Shown: piece after piece, positions 1 through 8,954 of the stretch
Layout of the letters: every line of letters begins with the position of its first letter
Position numbering within the stretch: the stretch's first letter is position 1
NCBI GenBank assembly: GCA_041687755.1
Contig: JBDNJM010000195.1
Span: 7,392-71,391 of the forward strand
From: JBDNJM01 sp041687755
GTDB lineage: Bacteria; Planctomycetota; UBA1135; GCA-002686595
Length of the DNA: 64,000 nucleotides
Direction: 5' to 3'
Translations under genes and position numbers: made by a program
Notes under the pieces: model-generated
The model's input: only the letters and a program-made list of their open reading frames with translations
The model's database searches: none
Told to the model about the DNA's origin: nothing

Positions 1-436
1 GGATCGAGCTCGTCGGCTTGCTGGGAGAGTCTGCTGCCGGAGCCGGGCTCCAGATATCCTTCACGATTTGATCGTTCGGCCGGTTCCCCGCGGGCGTACC
101 GCGGGGGGGCGTACCGAGCCAACGGCTAAGGGCTCCGCTTTGCGCGAGGTTGATCCTGTCGACCGGCTCCAGTATGTGAGCAGTAGACCCCGAGGAGGCG
201 AGGGGGGTAAGTGCCTGGCGCCGATGTGCACGGGGCGCTGTGCACGGGGCGCTGTGCACGGGGCGCTGTGCACGGGGCGCTGTGCGTTGGGCCTGGCTCG
301 GTACGTTTAGGCTCAGTACGTCTTAGTCGAAGGCGGCGTCGAGGACCATCGCCGCACGGCCGCAGGGGCTGAGTCGCCGTTGCCTTGGTGCCAGGGCGCT
401 TCCACGCCTCGAACACCGGCGGGTAGACTGCTCGCC
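1..436. other. Intergenic stretch, no supported gene
   Basis: I see no convincing coding region here. Short open frames exist on both strands but look like high-GC noise. The only structure is a tandem repeat near its middle, annotated separately. Confidence 0.5.
226..281. repeat. Four exact tandem copies of a 14-bp unit
   Basis: The unit GTGCACGGGGCGCT occurs four times head to tail and a fifth copy begins and degrades. Each unit contains the palindrome GTGCAC. The array lies about 155 bp upstream of the first predicted gene. It could be a slippage-prone minisatellite or a set of protein-binding sites; nothing in the sequence decides between these. Confidence 0.9.
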
Positions 437-889
437 ATGAATTCAGAATTCGATGCTGTCCAGCCCGACCTCGACGCTCTCACCGGACCGGCGTTCAAGT
501 TGGCGGGAGACGCGCTGAAGGGGCGAGAGGGTTTCGTTCCTTTCGGCGTCTTCCTCGACTCCAAGGGTGTCTCGGGTGCCGTGCTGCATCCGGGCGGACC
601 GTTCGATCTTGCGAACCTTCACATCACGCTGCGGAAGGCTGCTGAAGTGCACGGAGCCGTGTCCGTCGCGGTGGTGGAGTTCGGGAGCATCATCCCGAGT
701 TCTGATGGAGGGGCAGGCACTGGGGGAAAGCCTGTCGAGGTCGTCCGCCTCTTGGCGGAGCACAAGGGCGGCGGGGCCGTTGAAGTCCTGCGGGCCTTTG
801 GGCGGGAGTCCGACGGGGCGGTGACGTTCGGAGAGCCTCGCGTGACGGCCGCCCAACCCGAGATAAACGCTTGGGCGGGCAAAGCGTAG
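437..889 (+). CDS. Hypothetical protein of 150 residues
   Basis: The chosen start gives a product beginning MNSEFDAVQPDLDALT. An upstream in-frame start at 380 would add a low-complexity Pro/Arg stretch and is less likely. The protein looks soluble, with no signal peptide or membrane segment. The middle has alternating hydrophobic strands (VSVAVVEFGSII), a Gly-rich loop and a VEVVRLLAEHKGG helix, which suggests a small alpha/beta fold. I do not recognise a family. It stands alone, with about 470 bp before the downstream channel gene. Its coding assignment rests on frame length and amino-acid composition. Confidence 0.55.
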   Translation: MNSEFDAVQPDLDALTGPAFKLAGDALKGREGFVPFGVFLDSKGVSGAVLHPGGPFDLANLHITLRKAAEVHGAVSVAVVEFGSIIPSSDGGAGTGGKPVEVVRLLAEHKGGGAVEVLRAFGRESDGAVTFGEPRVTAAQPEINAWAGKA

Positions 890-1356
890 CTGCCGCGCCG
901 CCACGCCAAGTTGGATCGCGGTGGTGGAGAGGCTCTAAGACGACGGCGCTGACCAGCCGGAGCACCTCTCAGCTGGTTCTTGGCCCATTGGCCCATTGGC
1001 CGACGGCGCTGGAGCGCACGGAGCGTTCGCGGATTGTGCCAGGGGCAATAACGCACTCCGTGGGGCCCGCGCGGTTCACGGGGCTCGCTTCGCTTGGCGT
1101 TCGAGCGGCAGCGCTTGCCGCGAGAGCGATCGTCGGGGCGTTGAAGTCGACCCGGAATTCGCCCGAGAGCGAGGTTGCCTGAGCGCCGCAGCACTACTGC
1201 ACGAGCGATCGGGAGACCGCGTTGCTCACGAATCCCGGTCGGGTCGCGACGCCTTTGGCTTCGACCATGCGGGCTTCAGAGGGGTCGCGTGGCTACGCTA
1301 GTCGGATGCGAGCACTCCACCTGGCCTGGCAATCCGAGTCCCTCAGTCGCAATGCG
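890..1356. other. Intergenic stretch upstream of the mechanosensitive channel
   Basis: No supported gene. The downstream channel frame could start earlier (ATGs at 1222, 1267 and 1309), but those extensions do not look like a channel N-terminus. The region presumably holds the channel promoter; I see no clear promoter boxes. Confidence 0.4.
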
Positions 1357-2649
1357 ATGGACCTCCTTCGGGGGCTGCCCCAGCTGCTGCAGGAGGTCTT
1401 TACGACCTGGGGCCTGGGAGCAGCTGCGCCCTGGCTGGCCCGGGCGGTGCTCTTGGGGATCCTGTGCTTGGCCGCCGCGGCCGTGCACTTCGTGGCTCGG
1501 CACGTGTTTGCCAAGGGGTTGGAGAAGCTCGCAGGGCGCACGGACACCAACTGGGACAACCAGCTCGCAGAGCAGGGGGTGTTCGAGCGCCTGGCGCACC
1601 TTGTGCCCGCCTTGGTGATCTACTTCGGGGCTCGGGTGCTGCTCTTGGGTGCGGACGAGTGGGTGTCATTCGCCCAACGGCTGGCATTGGCCTACCTGGC
1701 GCTCGTGGGGGCCATGATCGGGAGCGCGCTGTTGTCAGCGGGGACTCGTATCTACGAGACCGAGTTCCACGCGGCTCGAGAGCGGCCCATTCGCAGCTAC
1801 GTCCAGGTCCTGCGCCTGCTCATGTGGGGCTTCGCGATCATCCTGATCCTGAGCGCGCTGATGGGGCGCTCTCCCTGGGCGTTCTTGGGCGGGCTGGGCG
1901 CGATGACCGCGATCCTGATGTTGGTCTTCAAGGACTCCATCCTCGGGTTCGTGGCGAGCGTGCAGATCGCAGGCAATGACATGGTGCGCGAAGGGGACTG
2001 GATCGAGATGCCGGACTACGGCGCCGACGGCGACGTCCTGGAGATCTCTTTGACGACGGTCAAGGTCCAGAACTGGAACAAGACGATCACGACGATTCCG
2101 ACCTACGCGTTGGTCAGCCACGCGTTCAAGAACTGGCGCGGGATGACCGAGTCGGAGGGGCGCCGAATCAAGCGCTCGCTCTATCTCGACATGGCCAGCA
2201 TTCGGTTTCTGGACAAGGAGGAGCTGGGGCGCGATGGCAAGGTGCAGCTCTTGCAGCCCTATCTAGCGAGCAAGAGCACCGAGCTGTCCGAGTTCAACGA
2301 GCAGCTGGGGGCCGACCTGGGCTCGCTCGTGAACGGGCGCCGCCTGACGAACGTCGGCAACTTCAGGGCCTACGTGGAGGCCTACCTGCGAGCGCATCCC
2401 CAGATCCACCAGGGCATGACCTTGCTGGTGCGCCAGCTGGCGCCGAGCGAGAAGGGCCTGGGGATCGAGCTCTACGTGTTCTGCAAGGAGCAGCGCTGGG
2501 CGCACTACGAGTCCATCCAGGCAGACATCTTCGACCACTTGCTCGCGGTGCTACCGGAGTTCGGGTTGCGGGTCATGCAGATGCCGACCGGCGCCGATGT
2601 GCGTGCGTCCTACGTAGGTGATCGGTCCGTGGAGGGCGGATCGGCGTAG
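1357..2649 (+). CDS. ybdG: Mechanosensitive ion channel, YbdG-type MscS family
   Basis: This inner-membrane channel of about 430 residues should open under membrane tension and release solutes during hypo-osmotic shock. Four to five hydrophobic segments precede a pore-lining helix (FLGGLGAMTAILMLVFKD), followed by the MscS beta domain (IAGNDMVREGDWIEMP). The stretches TTIPTYALVSHAFKNWRGM and ESEGRRIKRSLYLDM closely resemble E. coli YbdG, which has a similar length (415 residues). The start at MDLLRGLPQLL puts the first membrane helix near the N-terminus; an upstream ATG at 1309 is possible. It is a single gene with no obvious operon partner. Confidence 0.88.
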   Translation: MDLLRGLPQLLQEVFTTWGLGAAAPWLARAVLLGILCLAAAAVHFVARHVFAKGLEKLAGRTDTNWDNQLAEQGVFERLAHLVPALVIYFGARVLLLGADEWVSFAQRLALAYLALVGAMIGSALLSAGTRIYETEFHAARERPIRSYVQVLRLLMWGFAIILILSALMGRSPWAFLGGLGAMTAILMLVFKDSILGFVASVQIAGNDMVREGDWIEMPDYGADGDVLEISLTTVKVQNWNKTITTIPTYALVSHAFKNWRGMTESEGRRIKRSLYLDMASIRFLDKEELGRDGKVQLLQPYLASKSTELSEFNEQLGADLGSLVNGRRLTNVGNFRAYVEAYLRAHPQIHQGMTLLVRQLAPSEKGLGIELYVFCKEQRWAHYESIQADIFDHLLAVLPEFGLRVMQMPTGADVRASYVGDRSVEGGSA

Positions 2650-2799
2650 CGAGCCTGACGCCTTGTGAGCTGCCGACGCCCGGCGCCTGGGCGCGGGGCG
2701 ACGCGTCGAGCCACGGGTTTTGGGCCCGGGTCCTCGACGAACGGATCGATTTTTCAGAGATCTGCGCCGCGGTTCTGATGGCGCCGGGAGTTCACCAGC

Positions 2800-5700
2800 A
2801 TGTCCGCTACGCCTGAGTCCTCCGCCGATCCGATGCTTGAGGCCCTGCTCTCCGAGGCGGGGTGGGTCTTGGGGCTGGCGAAGCGGCTGGCGCGGGATCA
2901 GGCGGCGGCGGAGGATCTTGCGCAGAGTGCGATGGCGCTGGCGATTGAGCGGCGGCCGGGGTTGGGGGAGGGGTTGCGGCCCTGGTTGGCCGTGGTCCTT
3001 GGGCGGCTCGCGCGGACGTCGGTGCGGGGGGAGGTGCGGCGGCGGGAGCGAGAGGCTCTGGTTGCGGAGCAGCGGGGGGGCGCCAGCGCCAGCGGCGGTG
3101 GCGAGGAGGCGCTGGAGCGCTTCGAGCTGCAGCAGGAGCTGGCGCGGCGGGTGGCGCAGTTGCCGGAGCCGTATCGAGGGGTGTTGCTGCGGCGGTACTA
3201 CGAGGGCCTGTCGGTGGGGGAGATTGGGAGGGTGACCGGGAGGTCGCCGGGAACAGTGCGGTCGCAGTTAGCCCGCGGGCTGGAGCGGCTGCGATTGCAG
3301 TACGGGAACGACTCCGAGGGGCGTGATGCGCTCGGCGTGTTCCTATTGGCCGCCGGTCGGAAGACCGGTTTCGTTTCGAGGCGGATCGCGGAGATCGTTG
3401 GTATGAAAAGTTCCACCAAGCTTGTCGGGGGGGTCGCTGCGGCGATCGCCGTTGCGGTCGGATTGAAGATGTCGGGGCTCGCGGGAGCGGCGGAGGCTGG
3501 ACCTCTAGACCGGGAGGCAGCGGTTGCGGAACTTGAGCTCGACGGGAACGGGGAGCGGCTCGAGTCTGTAGCAAGCGTCGCTGGGGAAGAGCTGGAGCGG
3601 CGTGAGGTGCAGCAGACGGAGGTGGCGCTCGCGGGAGAGAATGCGGCGCCGGCGGTGTTGGGCGCGAGCGCGGCGGAGGTCTCGACCGTGCGTGCTCGGA
3701 TCCTCCGCGCGGACTCTGCGCCGTTGGCGGGCGCGACACTGAGTTCGGTGCAGCTCGACGGGCGCGCGAACGGAGAAGAGAACGTGGCGTGGAGCGGCAC
3801 CGATGGGCGGGTCGCGCTCGAGCTGGCGGACGATGCCATGCGGATGTGGCGCGGGCGGGGACTCGAGATGGTGTTCGCAGCCGGGGCCGATGGCCACGCG
3901 ACGCGGTTTGTGGTGAACGAGACGGTCGTGCACGGGGAAGTGGATCTCGGTGAGCTGCGGCTGGATCCGGGCGGGGTGCTGGTGGGCAGCGTGGTGGATG
4001 TGGCTGGTCTCGGGCTCGGCGGGGTCCGAGTCCTGGCGGATTCGGGGGTGCTGAACAAGGACCCTGAAGAGGCGCGCTATCGAGGACCGAACTCCAATGT
4101 GTCGCGGGTGCTGGGCATTTCGGAAGACGACGGATCGTTCGAGTTGACGGGAGTGGAGGTCGCGGAGAGTGTGCGGGTCTGGGCTCGGACTCGGGCGGGG
4201 CTCTGGGCGACGACCGAATCCGTCGGGCTGGCGGCGGGCGGAGTTGCTGACGTGGGGCAACTGGTGCTTGTGGAGGTTCCAGCCGAGCGACGTGTCGACG
4301 GGGTTGTCTTGGCCCCCGACGGGGCTCCGTTTGCCGGCGCGCGCGTGAGCTACTTCACGCCGGGCGGAGCGTGGGAAGGCGAGGTCGAGGCCGACGAGCG
4401 CGGGGGCTTTACGGTGTTGGCGAGGGACGACTCCGCGATGCAGCTGGTGGCGCGGGACGAGGGGGGGGAGTTCGGGAGGAGTGCGCTGGTCGTTGCGCGC
4501 CAGGGCGAGAGCGCCACGCTGCGGCTGCAGGTTCGGCGGAGCATCGCCGCCACGGTCGCGGACCAGACGGGCGAGCCGGTGTTCGACGCGCATCTGTTGG
4601 TGGTCGTGGACGACGGATCCGGCCTCGAGGGGGGCGGCTGGCGGCCTCCGCATGGGGTCCGGTGGGTGAGCACCGACGCCGCGGGCCGCGCAGAACTCGA
4701 GGTTCCGGGGCGGGCCTTCGCCATCTCGGTGAAGAAGGCGGGGCACGGCGAGATTCGGGTTGGGCCGTTCGAGGCCGATGCGGCGCCCAGGGCGCTGGGA
4801 ATCGAGTTGCCCAAGGGCCCGGAGCTGCGCGGGCGCGTGTTGGCCTACGGCAGGCCGGTGCAGGGCGCGGAGGTCGCGGTCGCGAAGTGGCGTGAGGTGC
4901 TCTCGATGACAGACGGGTTCCCCAACCGGTTCTGGGTGGGCAATCGGCCGAGGGTGATCACGGACGCTGAGGGGCGCTTCAGCCTGGCGGTGGAGCAGGA
5001 CTGGCTCATGCTGCCTGTCGTGGCGCAGGCTGAAGGTTTGGCCGCGGGCGAGGTGATTTTGCCGATGCCCAAGAGCGGGGACGTGAACGGTCTCGAGATC
5101 CACATGACCGAGGGGGGCGCGATCGAGGGTGCGGTGGTCGCGCCGGAGGGCATTGGCTTTGCCGATCTCTACGTCGCGGCATCACGCGGAGACGGGCGGC
5201 CGATTTCGACGAAGGTCGACGCCAGCGGGCGCTATCGCTTCGAGGGCCTGACGCCCGGGGACTGGCGCGTGGAAGGGCGACTCGAGGAAATCTGGGTGGA
5301 GATGCTGTTCCGGACCGAGCATCCCGAGGATCGGGAGTTCGGGTGGAACGCGGTTGTTGTCGACGGACGGACGACCGAGCTCGAGGTGGACATGACCGGT
5401 CTCGGAGACGTGCAGGTACGTGGACAGCTGAAGATCGACGGGGTTGCTCCGCTCGCGGGGTGGACGGTGCAAGCGGTTCCGCCGCCGCACCGGCGCTGGC
5501 GGGGGGACGCGCCGGGGGCGGACCTGGACGCGGAAGGGCGCTTCGCGCTGATGGCCGAGCCGGGGAGGGCAGAGCTGCGCTTCGTCGGGGCACTGCCGGG
5601 CGGGGCGACGGCCGAAGTATGGCGAGACGTGCGCGTCGCGGGACCGGTGCTTGAGTGGAGTGAGGCCCTGACGACGGCGAGCGTTGAGGAGTGGGTCGAG

Positions 5701-5880
5701 TCTCCCGCGACGCAGGTGCGCTTCGTGCGGGGCTGGGGTGAATCCGGGGATCGGGTGTGGACGACGGTGCAGGTCGGGGACGACGGGGTGGTGCGCGGGC
5801 GTGTGCCGGTCGGAGAATCGGCGTTGGAGGTTGAGCGGGACGGGGAGTGGGAGGTGTTGCGGAGCGTGGTGGTTCGGTAG
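2800..5880 (+). CDS. ECF sigma factor fused to a transmembrane segment and a long extracytoplasmic region
   Basis: This 1026-residue protein begins with an ECF sigma factor. Region 2 is near residues 12-85 (AAAEDLAQSAMALAIE). Region 4 is near 110-166, with LPEPYRGVLLRRYYEGLSVG followed by a helix-turn-helix (GTVRSQLARGLERLRLQ). One membrane helix follows at about 207-226. The remaining 800 residues are Gly/Val/Glu-rich beta repeats such as GRFSLAVE and GRYRFEGLTPGDW, typical of carboxypeptidase-regulatory-like (CnaB-type) domains. The DNA-binding part should be cytoplasmic and the tail outside, so the protein may act as a membrane-tethered regulator released by proteolysis. Planctomycete ECF factors with C-terminal extensions are known; the ligand and targets here are inference only. 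No anti-sigma gene is adjacent. Confidence 0.85.
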   Translation: MSATPESSADPMLEALLSEAGWVLGLAKRLARDQAAAEDLAQSAMALAIERRPGLGEGLRPWLAVVLGRLARTSVRGEVRRREREALVAEQRGGASASGGGEEALERFELQQELARRVAQLPEPYRGVLLRRYYEGLSVGEIGRVTGRSPGTVRSQLARGLERLRLQYGNDSEGRDALGVFLLAAGRKTGFVSRRIAEIVGMKSSTKLVGGVAAAIAVAVGLKMSGLAGAAEAGPLDREAAVAELELDGNGERLESVASVAGEELERREVQQTEVALAGENAAPAVLGASAAEVSTVRARILRADSAPLAGATLSSVQLDGRANGEENVAWSGTDGRVALELADDAMRMWRGRGLEMVFAAGADGHATRFVVNETVVHGEVDLGELRLDPGGVLVGSVVDVAGLGLGGVRVLADSGVLNKDPEEARYRGPNSNVSRVLGISEDDGSFELTGVEVAESVRVWARTRAGLWATTESVGLAAGGVADVGQLVLVEVPAERRVDGVVLAPDGAPFAGARVSYFTPGGAWEGEVEADERGGFTVLARDDSAMQLVARDEGGEFGRSALVVARQGESATLRLQVRRSIAATVADQTGEPVFDAHLLVVVDDGSGLEGGGWRPPHGVRWVSTDAAGRAELEVPGRAFAISVKKAGHGEIRVGPFEADAAPRALGIELPKGPELRGRVLAYGRPVQGAEVAVAKWREVLSMTDGFPNRFWVGNRPRVITDAEGRFSLAVEQDWLMLPVVAQAEGLAAGEVILPMPKSGDVNGLEIHMTEGGAIEGAVVAPEGIGFADLYVAASRGDGRPISTKVDASGRYRFEGLTPGDWRVEGRLEEIWVEMLFRTEHPEDREFGWNAVVVDGRTTELEVDMTGLGDVQVRGQLKIDGVAPLAGWTVQAVPPPHRRWRGDAPGADLDAEGRFALMAEPGRAELRFVGALPGGATAEVWRDVRVAGPVLEWSEALTTASVEEWVESPATQVRFVRGWGESGDRVWTTVQVGDDGVVRGRVPVGESALEVERDGEWEVLRSVVVR

Positions 5881-6197
5881 CGCGCGGCTCGTAGCGTGTC
5901 CGGGGGCGAGCTCACGACCTGACTCGGGGATCGAAAGGTCGGGCATGGCGAGGGTCGGTTGCCGAGCAAGCGATCGCCGGATCGGGTTCCGGAACACTCG
6001 CTCGCAGGGGAGGCCGACCCTCACCGCGGCTGGTCTGGCCGCAGCTAGCGATTGACTACCTCGCGATGCTCCCTGGGCGGAACGAGGTGTGAGCGGGCCG
6101 AGGATTGAAGGCCGGCGTCGGACCCTGCTGAACTGCCTCGACCGTCCGGGGAGGCGTTGAGGAGTCCGCCCAGACCCTGGCTGAGACGTTCGATCCG
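5881..6197. other. Intergenic stretch, nothing recognised
   Basis: Short frames only. I see no hairpin or repeat that stands out between the sigma fusion and the small membrane protein. Confidence 0.4.
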
Positions 6198-6524
6198 TTG
6201 TCGAATCGAATCATTACGGATTCACAGCACGAGACCCGAGCCCTGGACTCTTGCGTCGAGATCCCGCTGGTCCGCTTCACCTGCTTGGCTCTGGTCGTCT
6301 ACGTCCCTGCGGAAACCCTGTATTCGTGGCCCTACCTGATGGACCCTGGCTATTTGGTGGACGTCGTCGCGATGCTGTTGCTCGCGCTCGGTGTGCTGCA
6401 TCTTCGCCGCCGGCCCGACGCATCGATCGCTCCCCTTGCGGCCGCATGGGGTTGGACTGCTTGCCTCGCCTGGCGGTCGTACCTTGCACGGCGCCTCTCT
6501 CGCGAACGTGATCTCGGGGTCTAG
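6198..6524 (+). CDS. Small putative membrane protein (108 residues)
   Basis: The product has hydrophobic stretches at roughly residues 24-38 (VRFTCLALVVYVPAE), 50-67 (GYLVDVVAMLLLALGVLHL) and 80-95, separated by basic loops, so two to three membrane spans are likely. No family is recognised. The frame ends in TAG at 6522-6524, but the same frame stays open downstream and encodes another hydrophobic helix with a positive tail (MIFALVLFAAAFFLAVRER) that stops at 6633-6635. Either the TAG truncates an older, longer protein or the 23-residue downstream piece is a separate micro-ORF. Coding status is uncertain. Confidence 0.4.
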   Translation: MSNRIITDSQHETRALDSCVEIPLVRFTCLALVVYVPAETLYSWPYLMDPGYLVDVVAMLLLALGVLHLRRRPDASIAPLAAAWGWTACLAWRSYLARRLSRERDLGV

Positions 6525-6761
6525 GAAGAGCCGAGGTGGGTCGAGAACTGCGCAGGAGCCGCGATGATTTTTGCGCTCGTGCTGTTCGCGGCGGCGTTCT
6601 TCCTGGCCGTTCGGGAGCGGCGGGATCGCGGCTGATCGGTCCAGCGAGCGCTCGTCGGACTCCCCCGGAATCGGGCCCGAATGAATGACCGGTTCCCGGG
6701 CGACGCGAGGGCTGCGCGAGCGGTCAGCCTGGAACCCGTCGAGCGCAGCGCGAGCCTCGGC

Positions 6762-7361
6762 TCAGGGGCCGACCACCAACTCCAGCTCGTTGCTGGCGGC
6801 GAACGCGTCGACCAGTGGGCCGCCGGGCTCGGCGCTGATCCACTGCAGGAAGTCGTCGGCGCCGCGGAGTGCCGGCGTGTCGGGGATCGGGACTCCGAGC
6901 GTCGCGGAGCCGGAGCCGTCGGTGCCCTGCGTGCCCAGCAGCTTGGGTGCAGCCAGGTCGGTCAGGCAGGCGGACGGCAGCGCGACGTTGGCGAACTCGC
7001 CCGAGTAAAGGGCCAGGGCGAGCGCGGACGGGGCGCCGTCGTGGAGCTGCAGTTCGAGGGTCTGGCCGATGCCGCCGCTGCCGGTCCAAGTGATCGAGGG
7101 TTCGAAGCCGGTGCTGCTGCAGCCTTGGCCGAAGGGCTCGGCGCCCCCGAGGCCCAGGTCCACGAGGTTCAGGAAGAAGGCCTCGCGACCGACGACGGGA
7201 TCTTGAGCGGTGAAGAACAGGCGGCCCGCGAACTCGATGGCTTCCGTAGCCAACGGGCTGGCGGATCCGGGCACGACTTCGGGCAGCAGGGCGGGAGCGC
7301 TGCCGTCCGCGGACTCCCTGATCGTCCCCTGAATCGGAGGTCGGGTCGGTGACCCGCCCCG
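6762..7361 (-). pseudogene. C-terminal remnant of a secreted ELV-repeat protein
   Basis: The frame reads like the end of an ELV (hyalin-like) repeat protein. It has one repeat core (ATEAIEFAGRLFFTAQD, then GREAFFLNLVDLG) followed by a C-terminal beta domain (GQGCSSTGFEP to LELVVGP) like that of the intact gene at 13816-15633. Coding-like sequence continues above the first possible GTG start (7274) to about 7361, where it runs into the 3' end of the neighbouring gene without a start or signal peptide. It therefore looks like the surviving 3' part of a longer gene, probably not expressed as a functional secreted protein. Confidence 0.55.
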
Positions 7362-7362
7362 G

Positions 7363-8758
7363 TCAGAGTCCCACCCGCAGTTCGATGGCTCCTGTCAGCG
7401 CGCTCGGTACCGCAGCGCTCGGAGAGAGGTCCAAGCAGCAGGCCCTGGGCGTAGTACGAGAGGCCGATCAGGGCGGGAAGTGCCGGCACGTCGAGCGTGA
7501 AGTGCACCGGCGCGCCGGCGCCGGTCCAGGCCGGGCCGAACAAGGTCAGGATCGGGTTCGGCGGCGCCAGGGAGACCAGTAGCTCCCCGGCGCTGCCCGC
7601 GCCGGCCATGCCGTAGCCGGGCAACAGCGGCCCGCAGGGGAAGCCGGGTGCGGGATCGCGCGCGACCACCAGCACGCTCAGGGCGCCGGGGTCTTGGCTG
7701 TCGAGCGGGTTGTCGAGGCCGAGCGTGACGCTGCCGCCGACGGCGGGTTGGCCTGCGAGCACCGTCAGGCTGCCGCTGGGGTTGACTCCGCAGCCGTAGG
7801 GCACGGCCTGTGCCTGGGGGGCGCGCGCGAAGGTGAACAGGTCGGCGAAAATGTAGGCGGCGTCCTCGGCCTTGCCCTCGGTCTCGTGCACCTCGATCGA
7901 CTGGAAACCATTGCCGTCGATCACGCCGTAGAACCCCGTCGATCCTGCGGAGAGCCCGAAGCCGCCGAAGTCGACCGGCTGGGTCGTGTCGCCGTCGAGG
8001 ATCAGCTCGATGCCCGCCTGGCCCGCGTTGCAGTGGATCCAGATGCCGGCTGCAGTGAACTTGCCCGTATCGGAGGTGGCGACCCAGCCGTCGGTACACG
8101 CGCCAGGAATATTGCAGCCGGTGCCGGTCGTGTAGCTCCCGTGGGGCAGCTGGTAGAAGCCGTACTGTCCGAAGATCGCTGGTCCGGTGCCTGTGGTGAT
8201 GTCGCTCGAGGCATTGTTGCCGCTCCAAGTCACGTCGAGGTCGGAGACGCCGGTCGCGGTTGCGGGTGTGCGCGGCCAAAGCGAGGACTCGAAGCTCTCT
8301 TGGGTGGTGCTCCAGCCTCGAGCCGCAATGGCGGCGAGGAACGCCGGCTGGTCGATGAACGTGATGGGTCCGTCCACCCCGCCTGGCGTGACGATGAACT
8401 CGACCGTCGTCGGTGTGCTGTCTTGGGTGCCGTCGTTGGCGACATACATGAATGTGTCCGTACCCACGAAGCCTTGCGCGGGCTCGTACTCCAGCGACCC
8501 GTCTTCGTAGAGGAATAGGACCCCCGCGGCGCCGGCGGAGCTCACTAGAAACGCCTTGAGCGAGTCTCCCTCAGGATCGCTGTGATTCGCCAAGACACCG
8601 GGGTCGTCGATGCTCAGATTGTCGCCTTGGCTCGTCGTGTAGACGTCGGGCGCGACGATCGGCGGATCCCCCGAACTACTTTCGGTGGCCTCGCTGGGAG
8701 TCGCCATGGACAGAACTCCGAACAAGACTCCGGCGCGGACGCTGACTGTGGGCTGCAT
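7363..8758 (-). pseudogene. Secreted cadherin-like/PEP-type protein with a frameshift near its 3' end
   Basis: Starting at MQPTVSVRAGVLFG, a signal-peptide-like N-terminus leads to a cadherin/Ig-like tandem domain (residues about 35-125; DPEGDSLKAF, GFVGTDTFMYVANDG). A central beta domain follows, with WIHCNAGQAGIELILDG and GVIDGNGFQSIEVHE, typical of lectin-like folds. A lineage-type C-terminal domain completes it (ALPALIGLSYYAQGLLL). Near 7428 the natural ending is lost: dropping one base restores DLSPSAAVPSALTGAIEL-RVGL and a stop at 7363-7365. Without that correction the frame runs on into nonsense. This is either a recent mutation or a sequencing error. An extracellular or cell-surface location is inferred. 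Confidence 0.7.
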
Positions 8759-8954
8759 GCACCCAGCCTAGACGCGTTCTTCCGCTGTAGAGATGACAGG
8801 CCCGTCATGTGGCCGAGCAAGGGGGTGGCCGGAACGACGGTTCTTGCCGCCCGCGGTTCGTCGGGTTGTGGCGACTCATGGGCGACCGCCCGCGGCTGCT
8901 GCCCTCGAGCAGCCTGAGCAGCTGGCGCGCTCGGTCCCGGCCCGAGGCTGAGGC

